DNA from: Dendrocalamus latiflorus
Lineage: Eukaryota > Streptophyta > Magnoliopsida > Poales > Poaceae
DNA: 64,000 nt
NCBI GenBank assembly: GCA_017311315.1
Contig: CM029610.1
Location: 5,947,126 to 6,011,125 of the forward strand
Direction: 5' to 3'
Shown: piece by piece, positions 1 through 12,029 of the stretch
Layout of the letters: each line of letters opens with the position of its first letter
Numbering within the stretch: the stretch's first letter is position 1
Notes under the pieces: model-generated
Told to the model about the DNA's origin: nothing
Database searches by the model: none
What the model saw: the letters and a program-made list of their open reading frames with translations, nothing else
Program-made: the position numbers and the translations under genes

Positions 1-1338
1 TAATTCTTGATTAATGATATTCTTGGTGGATATATAATAGTGATTGTTAATCCTTGGAAGATGTTGTCAATATAGGGAATTAATAGGAGTTGATCAATTA
101 CTAGAGGGACGAATTAAATTTCTGAGAAGCTTAGAGGAGTCATGATAATTAGTGGATTATAATCTTGGTAAATTGAATTTTTGGTGGAGGTATATCTGAG
201 GATTAGCTAGTGATAGATAATGGAAAAATGAGATGGATTATTGGATTATGGGTTGAAATCAATGACAAAAAGGATTGAATACAAATGATATCGGTGGATT
301 TGAAAGTAATTATGTTAGAGAATCATTAGAGTTCAGAGGTAAGGGGCTGATGAATAGTAATGACAGGATTGGATTATTAATAATTCAAAGTACAAAGTAT
401 GATCGGTGGATTAAATAAATGATGATACTTGCTGTTTGAAGTTTTAGACAGCAATCAATAAATAGAGTACATTTTCGGTGGATTAAGTCGATTTTGGTAA
501 GTGTAGTGTGGAGTTAGGTAGTAATAATAAAACTTTGATTAATTAAGAATAATAATGCCGCTAAAAGCAAAATTTTGGCAAATAAAATAACCCGAGCCTT
601 TCCTTTGTTATGCCATGCATACTATTTATTTGCATTCTGTGTATTGGCTCGCGGAGCACGGGGTCGGAGTGCTCACGCTCGCTTTTGCGGCAAAATTCAG
701 AATCAGGAGTCAAATCACCTCGCCTCAGCAACAAGAGTGGACAAGCTGGCGAAGAAGATGAAGATATCGAGAACTAGGTCGCGAACCTCCAGTTGGCTGC
801 CTGTGGGCATGTCCTGAAGGTCCCACCTGTGTGCTTCGTTCTTCCGCTGCTGCAATTTAATGATTTCGGCCTCATCGGCCCATGTGTAAGTTTGCTATTA
901 TTTTAATTATGCTTTCGCATGATATGTACTTTGATAATCAGAACTGTAACTGTGTGCACTATCTACTGATCCAGGGAATAGTGCAGTTAAACACAGTAGA
1001 TTCCGGATTGCAAAATCTGGGTCTGACAACATCTCAGTCGCTCATCGCAGAATCTCATTCTTATGATTGTTGCTGAAAAATAGGAGTGTGTAGCTAATTA
1101 TTTTTAGAAGCCGGTGCATAGCTTATTAAGGATGCGACAGTGCTGATTGCTTCTCCTAAAAGACATGTACTTTTTTATGGCATGCTTTCGACGTTATTCT
1201 CGTAGTCCTAGTCATAATTACTATTATTTAATTAGTCATATTTAATGTGGCTTGTATTATGAAGTAAGTTTTACTGTCATTATTAATCTTCGCACATTTG
1301 TATTGGAAGGTATATCTTTATCGGAGCTTCTCAAATAG
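1..1338. other. AT-rich gene-poor stretch
   Basis: No convincing gene is seen. The first 560 bases carry a recurring motif, CGGTGGATT, at about 292, 403 and 475, plus looser GGTGGA copies, so they may be an old degenerate repeat. On the minus strand a stop-free stretch of about 55 codons runs from about 885 down to 717 and has coding-like composition (acidic, then leucine-rich). It matches no family I recognise and may be a gene scrap. Confidence 0.4.
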
Positions 1339-1378
1339 TTGTACGATGAGAAACACCATCACCACTTATGGATGATGG

Positions 1379-1600
1379 GTGACACAGCTGGCCCTTCGCC
1401 CTTCAAGCTACGGGGGGAGGGTTCCGTGGGCGCTGGACGAGCGCTACGTCCCAACCCTACGGGCAACGGGTTTGTTGCTCTTTGTGAGAATGGTCTCCAC
1501 CGGATACGAGTTCACCATCGACGGCAGCCTACTCATGGTACTGGTGGACAGGTGGAGACCACGAGATGCACACATTCACTCAGGTGGAGGCTTGAGCATC
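1379..1600 (+). pseudogene. plant mobile domain (PMD) fragment
   Basis: The translated stretch contains LDERYVPTLRATGLL, then FVRMVS, then LVDRWRPRDAHIH. These match the opening of the plant mobile domain (aminotransferase-like domain), a family found in plant nuclear proteins such as MAIL1 and in some Mutator-like transposons. Only about 70 residues remain. The usual continuation after the WRPET-HTFH-like block is lost, because the frame runs into the AT-rich repeat starting near 1613. I read it as a captured or decayed fragment. A functional gene is unlikely, since neither upstream nor downstream exons are visible. Confidence 0.6.
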
Positions 1601-1612
1601 GTTGAATTTATG

Positions 1613-1985
1613 ATTAAATTAACTTGAATAAACGTGGTAAATTCAAACTACATAAAACTCTAAAAAATTACATAATAATTATGACTGTGTCGGAAGGCTT
1701 CACATAAAATTTCGTAATTTTTGGAGCTCGTTTGCTATATGTAAAAACTCATACAATTATCAAAATTGTATGAATTTTTGAACAACATTCACAATGGATA
1801 AAATTACCTAAAAATTACACTGTCAAGTACATTGTATCAGGAGGCTGTACATAAATTTTCGTATTTTTAGCTCATTTGGTATATTTAAAAATTCAAACAA
1901 TCATTAAGCAGAAAAATTAGGGCAGGTAATTAAGCCGGCTAATCAGCCGGCTTAATCACCTGCTGTCTCCTCACCTGGCGGCAGG
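1613..1985 (+). repeat. dispersed repeat R1, copy 1
   Basis: This stretch is clearly similar, in the same orientation, to 33187-33570. Shared blocks include GTCGGAAGGCTTCACATAA, CACAATGGATAAAATTAC and a 26-bp near-palindrome around TTAAGCCGGCTAATCAGCCG (about 1931). Both copies are followed by GC-rich sequence. No ends or target duplication were defined, so the class is unknown. Confidence 0.7.
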
Positions 1986-2119
1986 CTTGTCGGCACTGTC
2001 GCCTGCCCATCGGATGGTAAAAGTGACATTTCTGCAAATACGATGCGTATACTGCTGATTGTAGCGATCGGTGTGAAGAAGAAAAGAAAGAGCGGTTTGG
2101 CTCTAGGAAATTATCAAGT

Positions 2120-2580
2120 ATCGAGTTCATCGTGATCGTAGATATGGTCGTAAACGACTTATGACCATGACGAACGGAGGTGTCCGTAGGAGCTGAAGAC
2201 GTGATCGTAAACGAGTTACGACCATGGTCGTGGAGCAGAAAACATGGTCGTAAGGGTAACGAGCATGACAGTCGATAGAGCCTTCAACGTGGTCGTAAGT
2301 CACATGGTGATCATAATTGAGTTACGACTATAGTGATCGAGCGATACTACGTGGTCGAAGGAACTGAAGCACGGTAGAAGACGTGGTCGTAACTCTCGTC
2401 AACAGAAGTTACGAGTACGTAGCCGGAGTGCGAAGACGTGGTCAGAGCAGTCGGAGCAGATTCAGTACGTGGTCGTAACGACTGCTAAGTAGTCGTAGCG
2501 ACTAGGTAGCCATAATGACTGCTGAGGTGATTGTAAGCTGCAACAGGTGGTCGTAGACTGCAACAATTAGAATAAAAAAA
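2120..2580. repeat. region of GTGGTCGTAA-type motifs
   Basis: The motif (A/G)TGGTCGTAA and its variants recur a dozen or so times in irregular spacing. The vocabulary (TCGTAAC, TTACGAGTACGT, CGTGGTCGAAGG) resembles the minus strand of the LTRs at 37637-38458 and 39160-39644, so this may be a decayed LTR of the same family. That link is an inference. Confidence 0.35.
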
Positions 2581-4391
2581 ATTATTAGTCAGCCAACGTA
2601 AGGATCGTCAAAGAGGGGTCCGGTTCTATATTTTGGACGCCTACCATCCGTCTTGTTGATCCGCGCGCAGCTTAGCATGCGTACCTATCTAGTATCTATT
2701 GAGAGTGGATGTTTTGCTCCTGAATTCTCATGTTCTAGCTAAACAGGGTTACTACTTGCGAGTGTATGATACTTCTATTTTTTATTCCTGCGCGATACGC
2801 AAGAGACGGCTCATGTACTTGGCTTAGGGCGTAGAAACAGTGTTTCTTTTTTTCCTTTCCGATGCTTCCGTTTTGTGTAGTATGAGATAATTTGCTTCCT
2901 TTCCCAATCATGGAGGAGTTCATCTTCATCCATCTTCCTTTCCCCAATGCTGCCGTCATATGTTGTACTCTAATGCCTGTTCTTTTCGATTGCGGCTTAT
3001 AGCTTTTGGTTGAATTTTTTGAATTTTGGCTATTTATGATATAGATTACGAAGAGACAGATACTCACTTGCGATTTTGGTTGGTACAGATGTTAGGTTTT
3101 TAACGTGTAAATCATTTAACTTGTAGATCCCGTCTTAAGAAAATACTTCATTTGAAAGTTAGATACTGTAGCAAAAGCCAAAAGTCGCTAGCTTCTTACC
3201 ACATGAACAGCAACAGGTGATCGCGGGCGTGTTGTGCCCCACATTTCAGTAGCAAACATACAATTATTCGAGCTGTACCACCGGAACAGTAGTGGCATAT
3301 AATTGGGACGAGCTCTACCAGACTACCACTTGCCCACGTTGCGAAGGAGAATGCTTGCTCAAACTGGGTAGAAGAATTCCGCGCCTTGCTGCCGCATAAA
3401 TTGCAGCACTGTAAATTTTGCAGAGGAACGGTGCAAGTCCTACACAACACATGGCTTACCGTTATGAATATAACTTGAGTTCTAGTTCGCAGACGTATTA
3501 CGATTTGCAGTATGGTAATACTACGTGATACTCGGTATATGTATCTAGTAGGACAAAAAAAAATGAAATTGAAATCTATAAAACAAAGTACTCCTAACTC
3601 GTTTATTCTCCCCCAATCACAAAAGCATGTCATTTTTGGAATACATGCAGTCAAATATTCGAAACTTTGGCCAGCAATATCTATTTAAATATTTAGATTA
3701 GAAAAGATAGGCGTAGATTTATCTCGAAAACTAATTTTATAACAACATAATTTTATTGGTTTTTGTAAATATTGCAATAATAATAATTAGTAATCAAAGT
3801 TGCGTTATAAGAACCGTGTTGATATCTAAAACGACAAGTTTTATGATGGACAGGAGTAGAAATTAAGACTGAAACAAGAGGTAAGAAAGTGGGAAAAAGT
3901 AGAGATAGCCACTAGCGTGTAGCCATAGTAAAGTTGCCCTCGGTTTGCTCTTTTCCTAAATGAGAAAAACTATAAAACAGTATATGTTCCATCGCCAGCT
4001 TCTTCTTCTCTCTCACTCCCTCACTCTTGTTTGCTCTGTCCCTCACTCTCACTCTCACATGATGGCCAACGGGGAAGGTGCCATGCCCCCTGGATGTAAG
4101 GAGTATCTCCATGGTGAGGCTGTGGCTTAAGGAGTATCTCCATGGTGAGGCTTTGGCTGGAGGAGTATCTTCGCGGCAACGTGCGACACCGGCCGAACGG
4201 GCGGGGCCAGCGAGGACGTAGCTGGACTAGACGAGGGCGGCACTAGCCATTTTGTGATTTCGTTTTTTCTTTAAAGATAATTAGGCACATGATTATGCTA
4301 ACAACGAATATGGGTGGTATTCAAGCCAATAACCTGATCACGTAGGTGGTATCCTGAGGAAGATCTATGGTGGATGGAGTGGAGTAATTAC
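2581..4391. other. intergenic, one R2 repeat copy
   Basis: No gene is supported. Open frames here are short and have no recognisable domain. The only structure is repeat R2 (listed separately at 2990-3190) and CT-rich tracts at about 4003-4060. Confidence 0.4.
2990..3190 (+). repeat. dispersed repeat R2, copy 1
   Basis: It shares an ordered set of blocks with four other places (6945, 25850 reversed, 51890, 52380): a GCTTATAGCTTTT-like start, GATTACGAAGAGA, CGATTTTGGTTGGTA, a GTAGATCCCGTCTT-like block, and TACTGTAGCAAAA near the end. The size of about 200 bp suggests a MITE-like element, but no target duplication was defined. Confidence 0.55.
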
Positions 4392-4649
4392 GGGGCTGTT
4401 TGGTTGCTAGCCACACTTTGCCAATAAAAATTGCCACACTTGCCTAAGTTGATGTGCTCAAATTTTTTGCCACACCTTAGCAAGCCTAAGGGAATCTTGC
4501 CACACTTTTTTGAGTCATTGACGCGTGGGACCTAGTTTGCTGGAAGGGAATCTTGCCACAACTGTGGCTGCAACCAAACAGCTCCTTGAGTTGGTCAAAC
4601 TTGCCTAACCTTAGGCATGGTAAACTGTGGCTGGCAACCAAACACCTCC
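4392..4649. mobile_element. MITE, Tourist-like ends
   Basis: Imperfect inverted ends of about 24 bp: GGGGCTGTTTGGTTGCTAGC on the left, and on the right a complement beginning GGAGGTGTTTGGTTGCCAGC. Both ends are flanked by TAC, a possible 3-bp target duplication. The right third holds a second partial copy of the end (AACCAAACAGCTCC, about 4573), suggesting an internal duplication. There is no coding capacity. Confidence 0.65.
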
Positions 4650-5213
4650 TACATTTGAGAGTACAAAAGATGCTTCCTATATATATAATTACTATTTTGC
4701 ACGCATGTATAAAATATTAAAATATGTGCTGGAAAGTTACTTCCGTGTGCAAGTGAAGTTACTTCTAAACATATGTAGAGTTACTGTTAGTTGTAACACT
4801 ACATAACTGACAGTAACTCTACATGTATTTGACAGTAACTTTACTTACGTATGATAGTAACTTTTCGACGCGCACAGTGCGTGTATATACAGAATAGCAC
4901 AGCTATGTGTGTACTAGACATGCACTTGTTTTGACGGTAGGTTAATCGCATCTCCGGAAGGATATATCTATGCACGCATGCTCATGCCCAACCTAGGTAG
5001 ATCGTTTTAACCCTTTGGCGGGGCGAGTGGCGATCTAGACAACATTCCAACTCCGGCGGTGTGCAAGGGTACTGCTTGTGCAACTTCACCTTGATCCCAA
5101 AAAGCACATGCTGAATGGTTCTATTTTACCCAGTAGATATGGTAAAATAACACCAATGGATGTGGATGGGTGGATGCTTGCACCGCTTTTGGTAAAGCCC
5201 AAGGACCAGCAAT

Positions 5214-5246
<33 letters not shown>

Positions 5247-5640
5247 CGGTACATATGACTGCATTACTGCCCATTCCACCCTCCATTAGTTTAGTTTCCT
5301 CCTCCCCTTTTCCATCCTTTTCATACGGTACAAGTGCTACCACAAGAGCAAGCTTTGCTTGAGACTTTGACGATCGACAAATCCTGTTGCATCGCATGCA
5401 GTGGACGAGGGCAGCGAGCCGAGCTGCGAGCTAGGTAAGCGCGAAAACTTTTCCGCCGGCTCGGGCGGCGGGCTCGCGGGCGACGGCGAATCGGCGGTCG
5501 CGGCGTGTCTCGTTCGGTGCGGAAACGTGCCCAAAAAGGACCGGAAAGAGGAGCCGTTGCTTTGCCAAAAAAAGGAGGGAGAGGCGTCCGCACCGCACGC
5601 CTTTGCAGGAGCAAGCGCCGCGCCTCCCTCGCCTCCTCGG
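4650..5640. other. intergenic
   Basis: No gene is supported. A cluster of AGTTACT / AGTAACT motifs lies at 4735-4870, a (CT)n tract at 5213-5241, and a GC-rich block at 5400-5640 with open frames in several phases and no domain. Confidence 0.35.
5213..5241. repeat. (CT)n microsatellite
   Basis: An uninterrupted CT dinucleotide run of about 27 bp in otherwise unremarkable sequence. Confidence 0.9.
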
Positions 5641-5950
5641 CTGTGTGCCGACTTAGGGCTGTTCTGCTTTTGGTTTTTATATTCGGAGAAGATAAGACAA
5701 GAAGGTGTTTCTATATTTTCTAAAAAATAATTTGCATAACTTTTAATGGTTTTTAAAACGACTTCTTCACTCATTTTACTTATGTCTCGCTCCGAGTATA
5801 AAGCAGGGAGTCACGGGCGTATCGTGTGACTCACTCCTCTCACTCTCATCGCACGCATGCTCGATCACTCCTTCTAAAAATTACTTCTTTCAATAACTAC
5901 TTATTTATTTTTAGCTAAAAATTCTCAGCTGCAGTAAAAATCCATATGCA
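5640..5950 (+). repeat. dispersed repeat R3, copy 1
   Basis: It shares with 6690-6940 and 52840-53085 the order: TTCTATTTGGAGAAG-like start, CACTCCGAGGATAAG-like block, GGGTCACAGGCGCATC-like block, CATTCCTCTCACTCTC, then CTATTTATTTTTAGC and a poly-A/T end. About 300 bp long, non-coding. Confidence 0.5.
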
Positions 5951-6689
5951 AATCCCCAGCTCTTCTTTTATACACATCTCGGCATCGTTCACAGCGAAAG
6001 AAGCAGCAGCATCAGCATCTTTCTCGTAACTAGTTCTTGCCCCTTATTCCCCAGGACATCTTCTTGTTAAACGATTTCTCACTTAGCGTGTCAGGAGGTC
6101 TTAGCCTTTTACGGGAGCGTACTTCCAGAACGAATCCTGCAGAACTGTAAAGTAAAGCTTAATGTAATTAAATTCCTTCTGTTTTCTGAAGGAACTGGAA
6201 AGCACACCACCACCAGTCCCCGGTTCCGCGGTTCGGGCTTCAGCCTTAGCCCACCAAACGATTATTAGGGCCTGAAAACGTCGTACGATGCGGAGAGAAC
6301 AAACCATGGCCAAACTTTAAACAAGCTTCGGACCAGACTGTAGCGCAACGCCTTTTTTCTCGGGTCGATTTGATATGCAAAATACCATTCGGCTTTAAGA
6401 AGTTTTTTTTTCTTTTTTCCCCTCTCTCAAGTCTGAACTATGAAGTACAAAACTACATGTATGTTCTTTTTAGCTATGACTAATAGCTGATGGCTTTCGA
6501 TCTTAAGACGAACGCTTGTGTGAACGAACCGAATACTGATAAGCCGCTTCAAAAACATTGTCCCGATAAGCCGCTTCGAAAAGACGATGAAGAATCTGTC
6601 ATGTTTGTTTGTTCGAAAGAAGACATAAGCCACAAACTGAAAAGAACGGGGGTCTACAAACCACAAAGGCCCTAATCGTATTGGATTCT
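5951..6689. other. intergenic
   Basis: Nothing beyond short chance frames. A GCTTCAAAAA / GCTTCGAAAA pair lies near 6545-6580. Confidence 0.3.
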
Positions 6690-6940
6690 GTTTCTGATTT
6701 CTATTTGGAGAAGTTATAAGCCAATATGAACAACTGGCTTCTCAACTTCTCTCACTCTGAGGATAAGTCAAAGGGTTACAGGCGCATCACATATCCCATT
6801 CCTCTCACTCTCGTCTCACACACTCATCTCTCTCTTATTTTTTTTTGCATCACTCGCCCCCTCTTTCCACTTTTTCAACTGTTACTATTTATTTTCAGCC
6901 AAAATCTATCAGCCGTAGCCAAAAATCATCAATAGACGGT
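6690..6940 (+). repeat. dispersed repeat R3, copy 2
   Basis: Second copy of the family described at 5640. Diagnostic blocks are CTCTGAGGATAAG (about 6758), GGTTACAGGCGCATC (about 6774) and CATTCCTCTCACTCTC (about 6798). Confidence 0.55.
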
Positions 6941-6944
6941 GTGT

Positions 6945-7155
6945 CCTTTTGGACTGTGACTTATGGTTTTTGAAATCTGGCTGTTCCGAGAGAGATTACG
7001 AAAAAAGAGACAGTTGCATACGATTTTGGCCGGTATAACTAAAGTTGGTACAGTATCTGCCACAATCAATTTGTAGGCCCCATTTTGAAAAAACGGGTCG
7101 TTTAAAATGAGTTACTGTAGCATTGTACATAAACCATAAGCTATGAGTGGATTTA
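6945..7155 (+). repeat. dispersed repeat R2, copy 2
   Basis: Best-preserved copy of R2. It shows AGATTACGAAAAAAGAGACA, ATACGATTTTGGCCGGTATA, GTAGGCCCCATTTTGAAAAA and GAGTTACTGTAGCATT in order. It directly follows R3 copy 2, an arrangement close to that near 52.4-53.1 kb. Confidence 0.6.
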
Positions 7156-7894
7156 AACCCACCTAGAAGCTAATACGAATACCCCAACGGCTATCATCTC
7201 AATAATAATATAAAATACGGCTATCTCTTTTTTCACTTTGCTAAATAGAGGGAAAAAAATTTATCTTAAGAAATGGGGGGAAATTAGAAAACTATAACAT
7301 GTAAGGCAAACCATATGCCAAAAAATAAAACAGAGAGAAAACTGTATCAAACCTAAGCATCAACCAGAGAGACTATCTTTTTCTTGTGAACATATATACA
7401 TAATTTGTGTACAGCAAGAGCTATGTAAGATGACGACCGCCCGAGCTTAATTTTCCCTTGCATCACTCCGACCCGATAAACTAACATAGACTTATGTCGC
7501 TCGCAAAAATGTCAAACGAAATCTAACATGATGTGCCATTTAATTAATTTCTACTGTGATGTGCCATGCATGTAATTCGAAGGAGTTGATTTCTTGCAAG
7601 AATGGAAGAGTGACACGGCTTAATCCAAAGCTAGAGACAGAAAGTACCGTCAAATAGATTTTTTTATTACATGATCTCATCACTTTCAGCAGGTAGCTGC
7701 GACAAACACGAGCATTGGATAGTTGCTTGTCGACGTAGAAAACTACTGTATAAGTATTAACCAGGCGACCTAGCTACGAATAGCAAATAGCTTACCCCAA
7801 CCCGTTTTTATTAGAAAGATGTTAGCATCCGGACGTCTGATCTGGACATTAGCTTCGTATGTTCGGCTGCAATATTTTTTGTCCATATTTATAA
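7156..7894. other. intergenic
   Basis: AT-rich sequence with no supported gene or clear repeat. Confidence 0.3.
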
Positions 7895-8250
7895 CATTTT
7901 TCATTCACGTTTATAATATTTTTAGTCAATATTTTTGTTGCAACATTTTTTTTATTTTGTGTATGGAACATTTCGATTTCATGTGTGCAATATTTTGATT
8001 TCATGTGTGCGACATTGAGATTTTTATTTGATTTCACGTTTGTAATTTTTTTTATTTTATATGTGCAACATTTTGATTTCATGTATGCAACATTTCTATT
8101 TCATATGTGCAACATTGAGAGTTTTATATGATTTCATGTATGCAACTTTTTATTTTATACATACAATATTTTGATTTCATGTCTATAACATTTCAATTTA
8201 ATGTTTGTAATATTGAGATTTCATGTGTGCAACATTAAGCTTTTTATCAA
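7895..8250. repeat. degenerate ~22-bp tandem repeat
   Basis: The unit TTTCATGTGTGCAACATTTT recurs with substitutions and small indels for roughly 15 units. The chance reading frames across it (repeated KSK/HMKS) only reflect the repeat and are not a protein. Confidence 0.7.
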
Positions 8251-8299
8251 TTATTTGTGTTGTATATATAAAATCAAAATATTATATGTATTGTTGAGA

Positions 8300-11200
8300 A
8301 ATATTATAACTGAACATACGAAGTTAGCATTCAAATCGAACGTTCAGACGCTAATAAATCCCTTCATCGCCCCTCATCGCTTCGTCCATGGAGCTTTCAC
8401 TAAAAGAAGGAAAGGAAAAACGTAGGTCTCTTTCTCTACGTACGTAACAAGGCACGTGCACGAGCGTTTCCTTCTTCCGTCAGATTGACATTGATCGCCT
8501 GCTTAGCTTATTGTGTATAACTTTCTTTTTGGCGAGGAACTTAATTAGTTTATGATGTTCATAAATAGGCTTCCTTTCAACTATGTTTTTTTGACAGAAA
8601 GTGCCGGTGTGCATGCCAGTGCATGCTGCATGCGGACCTCAACTGTCACGGATACGATTTTTAACTGCTATGAATGAATAATCTGAAACGTCCAAAAATT
8701 TCAAAATTTTTGAAATTTTATTTGAATTTCGCTTAAAATTTAAAATTTTGCCGAATTAGGAATCTTTCTCAGTTTTATGCTTTCCCTTTCAGGAAATCCG
8801 ACTTCACCCTGGGGCCTTTGCCATGTTCTTCTTGCCACTCGTCCATTCGCGCTCTCGCTCGCCTGCCCTCGTCGCTCAACACTGCAAATTCATCAACCAT
8901 TGCATAGTGGCCACACCACCTCACCGATCGGTAATTAATTAGCTGTCACACTGCACCAGCCACAAGCCATCTCCCTCTACCGTCGCCGACCTCGCCGCTA
9001 CCACCTCTGCTACCTTCCGTCCAACACATGTATCACGCCGCCACTCATTCCTCCAGCTCGCGCAACTGCGCCAGTGAGGACCCCGACCTCTCCCGCCACC
9101 AGCACAGCTGCAAGCACCATCGCTGCACCACTAGAAACGCCTCGATTGCCAGCGACGCCGTGCACACGCCGGCTTTGTCATCACCCTACCCCTGTCACCG
9201 CTACCTTCAACGGGCTATAAAGCCAAGGCAAGTAGTCTCCTCATCTTCATTTGCACTAAATAGCAACCACAAAGCTCTTCCTTCTCTCTGACCAAAGCCC
9301 GCCATCATCGCCGAAGCTCTTGCCGATGAACTTGAAACCAAATTCTCCCGATAGCATTGATCCTAATCCAATTAAACGTGACCATAGCATCACCGTAGCA
9401 CCACGAAGCTACCCCTGACTTTTTTGATCCAGCTCACCGCCCCTAAACCGCTAGCACCATGCGCCACCACATGACCACGCATGGCCACTGATGCTAGCAC
9501 TGCTCAAGCCGAACCAAGTTGAGCCATCATTACCACTAGACTCCCTTCATGCCGTAGATGCTCGAACCACCCTTAGCCCAGCCGAAACCGCGCTGTAGCG
9601 CCGCCATGCTATGGTCCTGTGTTGGCCAAGCCTCACCCCACCAGCCATCTCCAGCCCTCCTCCGACCATGCACATTCCCAAAATGGGTTGCCCAAGTCCC
9701 AATTGCCCTCACCTCACCACCGCTCGCTGTTGATCACCCTCGTCACCGCTTAATCGTCATAGCCAATGTTCTCCTCTGCTCGGGCAGCCATAAGCACGAG
9801 CTCAAGCAGAGAGGGCCTTGCGCCTGGTAGGCCATGTAGTTGGGCAGGCCGAGTCGACCCAGAGCAGTGCTTAGCCCAATAGGCCAAGTGGGCCAGGCCT
9901 ACCGTTCATAGCCCAACACTATTCATACCCAGCTCAATATTATTCACAGTCTGATCCGTCACTATGCAGCCCATTGAAACCAACACAAACCCATTACTGT
10001 TCACCCAACACAACCCTTTAGGAATAGTGACAATCTAGTAATATTCATCTACCTATTACTATTCACCCAAAAACCATTAAATATATTTATATCCATTTCA
10101 ACCATCTCGAGCCCATTTAAACTATTTTAGCCCTGTTTGACCCATCTAGACTTCGTTTAAACCCTAATCACTCAGACCCACCAATGCTTAACCTTTTCTG
10201 AATTCTATTTCACTTTTTTTGTTTATTTTATTTTATCTTATTTCCTAGCTTGAATTGTTTTTAGCACAGACTTATATGTTTATCTCTCTACGATAGCACC
10301 CGAATTCGCTCAACAGTCCGTCGAAGGAGCAAATCAAGATCCATAAGATGTAGGCTCAGTTGAAGAATTCGAATGGGAAGGAAAGTCACATATCTTTAAA
10401 AATGTTGAACCAATATTACTTAAATAAGTTTTATTTTCAAATGATTTATTTAAACTGCTAAGAACATTTCGGCTTCGTGCCATTAGATTTCAAAATGGTA
10501 CTTGGATTGAGGCTAATTGGTGGAAAGCCATTAGATGGTTGGAGTCAATGACCTCATCCAAGGGTAGAGGCTTTGGTTTGGTTCAGTGGTATTGTGTTGT
10601 GGTGCACAGGGAATGCGGATGACGTCCTCAATTGAGAAAAGTAAGGACTAGACCTTTATACTATGTAAAGAACCCATGAATCGATCAACCATAAGTTTGA
10701 CTTATCAAACCTGGTCTAGTACACTACTTGATTTGATCAATTGTCTACAGAAAAGTTAGCTATTCCAGAGTTTCAGGATTGCCCGCAAAACAGGGGTGAA
10801 ATGGAAGTGGGATTGGTAAAGTCACTTGCCACCCTTCACAACACTAGATCCACTCAACATCGAGTCATGATTTCCACATTGACCTATAGATTCCTGATAA
10901 AAGGTACAATGGTCCCAAGCCTACCGAGTAGAAACTAGAGTGAAAAAAAGAAATGAACGACCTTGTTATCTCAACTCATTCACACGCTAATAGGTTGCGT
11001 GTATATTGTATGATACTGTGAGTTTGAGAAATCTTGTGGGTAAAGCTAGGCAACTCTGCACAGTCAAACATATAGTATTTAGATACGCTGTGCTTTCGGT
11101 AAATGAAGCTGTGTTTAATGGATGAATCCAATAATAAGTCATAAGTAGTTTTGATATGATTTTTACGTTGATAATTAAGTTGGTTAAACCCTTTTTTCCT

Positions 11201-12029
11201 AAGAAGATAATGTTTTACATTTCATGTTTAGATTTATACTTGCATCCACAAATATAGTGATAAAATCAAAATGTTCCACTCCATTGAAATACTAGCAAGT
11301 AGATAATTAGATATTCCTATATGATTTGTTGGATACAATTGTACTTGTACTTACTAAAATATCAACAGAAAAAAATCTAGGAAGATAATAAAGAGCCTTT
11401 CGAGAAAAACTGTGATGATCCCTTAGTAGGAGTTGATTACTGGTTCTAGGTCTTGTCTACCCTCAGGTACGCCTGTAGATCTTTTTGGAAGTTCTTTTGT
11501 GATGCAATATAAACTTTGAGCATGGATGCCCTTATGTTGTAAACTCAGCTGATGTGTCATAATCTCCTATGATAACAGATGGCTTTTAAGTTTAAAGCAT
11601 GAGCAGGTTTGATGCACACTCATTTTCAAAACTTTGCAATTGATCATCCTAGGCAATTATAGAGAAAATTGATGGCCTCGTCATTACATATCGCACCAGC
11701 TAAGTAATATGGCCTTGTTGATATGGTTAAGATGCATAGGCAAGGAGGTAGTCGAGCTACCTGCAGCTATCGGACTGAATATATTGCAGGTATATATAAG
11801 GTGTAGTGTTGAAGCCAGCATCAGTCCTAGCACGAGAGAACAATCACAGCAAAGTGCAAAAGTACACAAGAGATACGAAGATTTGTTAACGATGTTCGGC
11901 AATGCCTATATCCCTAGGAGCCGAATCACAGTGGCTCCGTTCCTATGAGGAGTTTCTTTTCATGATTAGAGTTTGAGGGACCATGTGAGAAGGTCTGGGA
12001 ATATTTGTGATGAACCATTGTCAATGTGT
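8300..12029. other. gene-poor, possibly old LTR debris
   Basis: No gene is supported. From 8760 to 10150 the sequence is cytosine-rich on the plus strand, with repeated phrases such as CACTATTCA, CCCATT and GCCCAACAC. This composition is common in decayed grass LTR retrotransposons, but no LTR pair, primer site or polymerase motif was found. 10.9-12.0 kb is plain AT-rich sequence. Confidence 0.3.

Noticed and set aside
7849..8082. 77-codon minus-strand frame with repeated Lys-Ser-Lys
   Set aside because: It only translates the 22-bp tandem repeat.
7895..8250. A CRISPR-like array
   Set aside because: Units are degenerate and contiguous without unique spacers, and the genome is a plant nuclear one.
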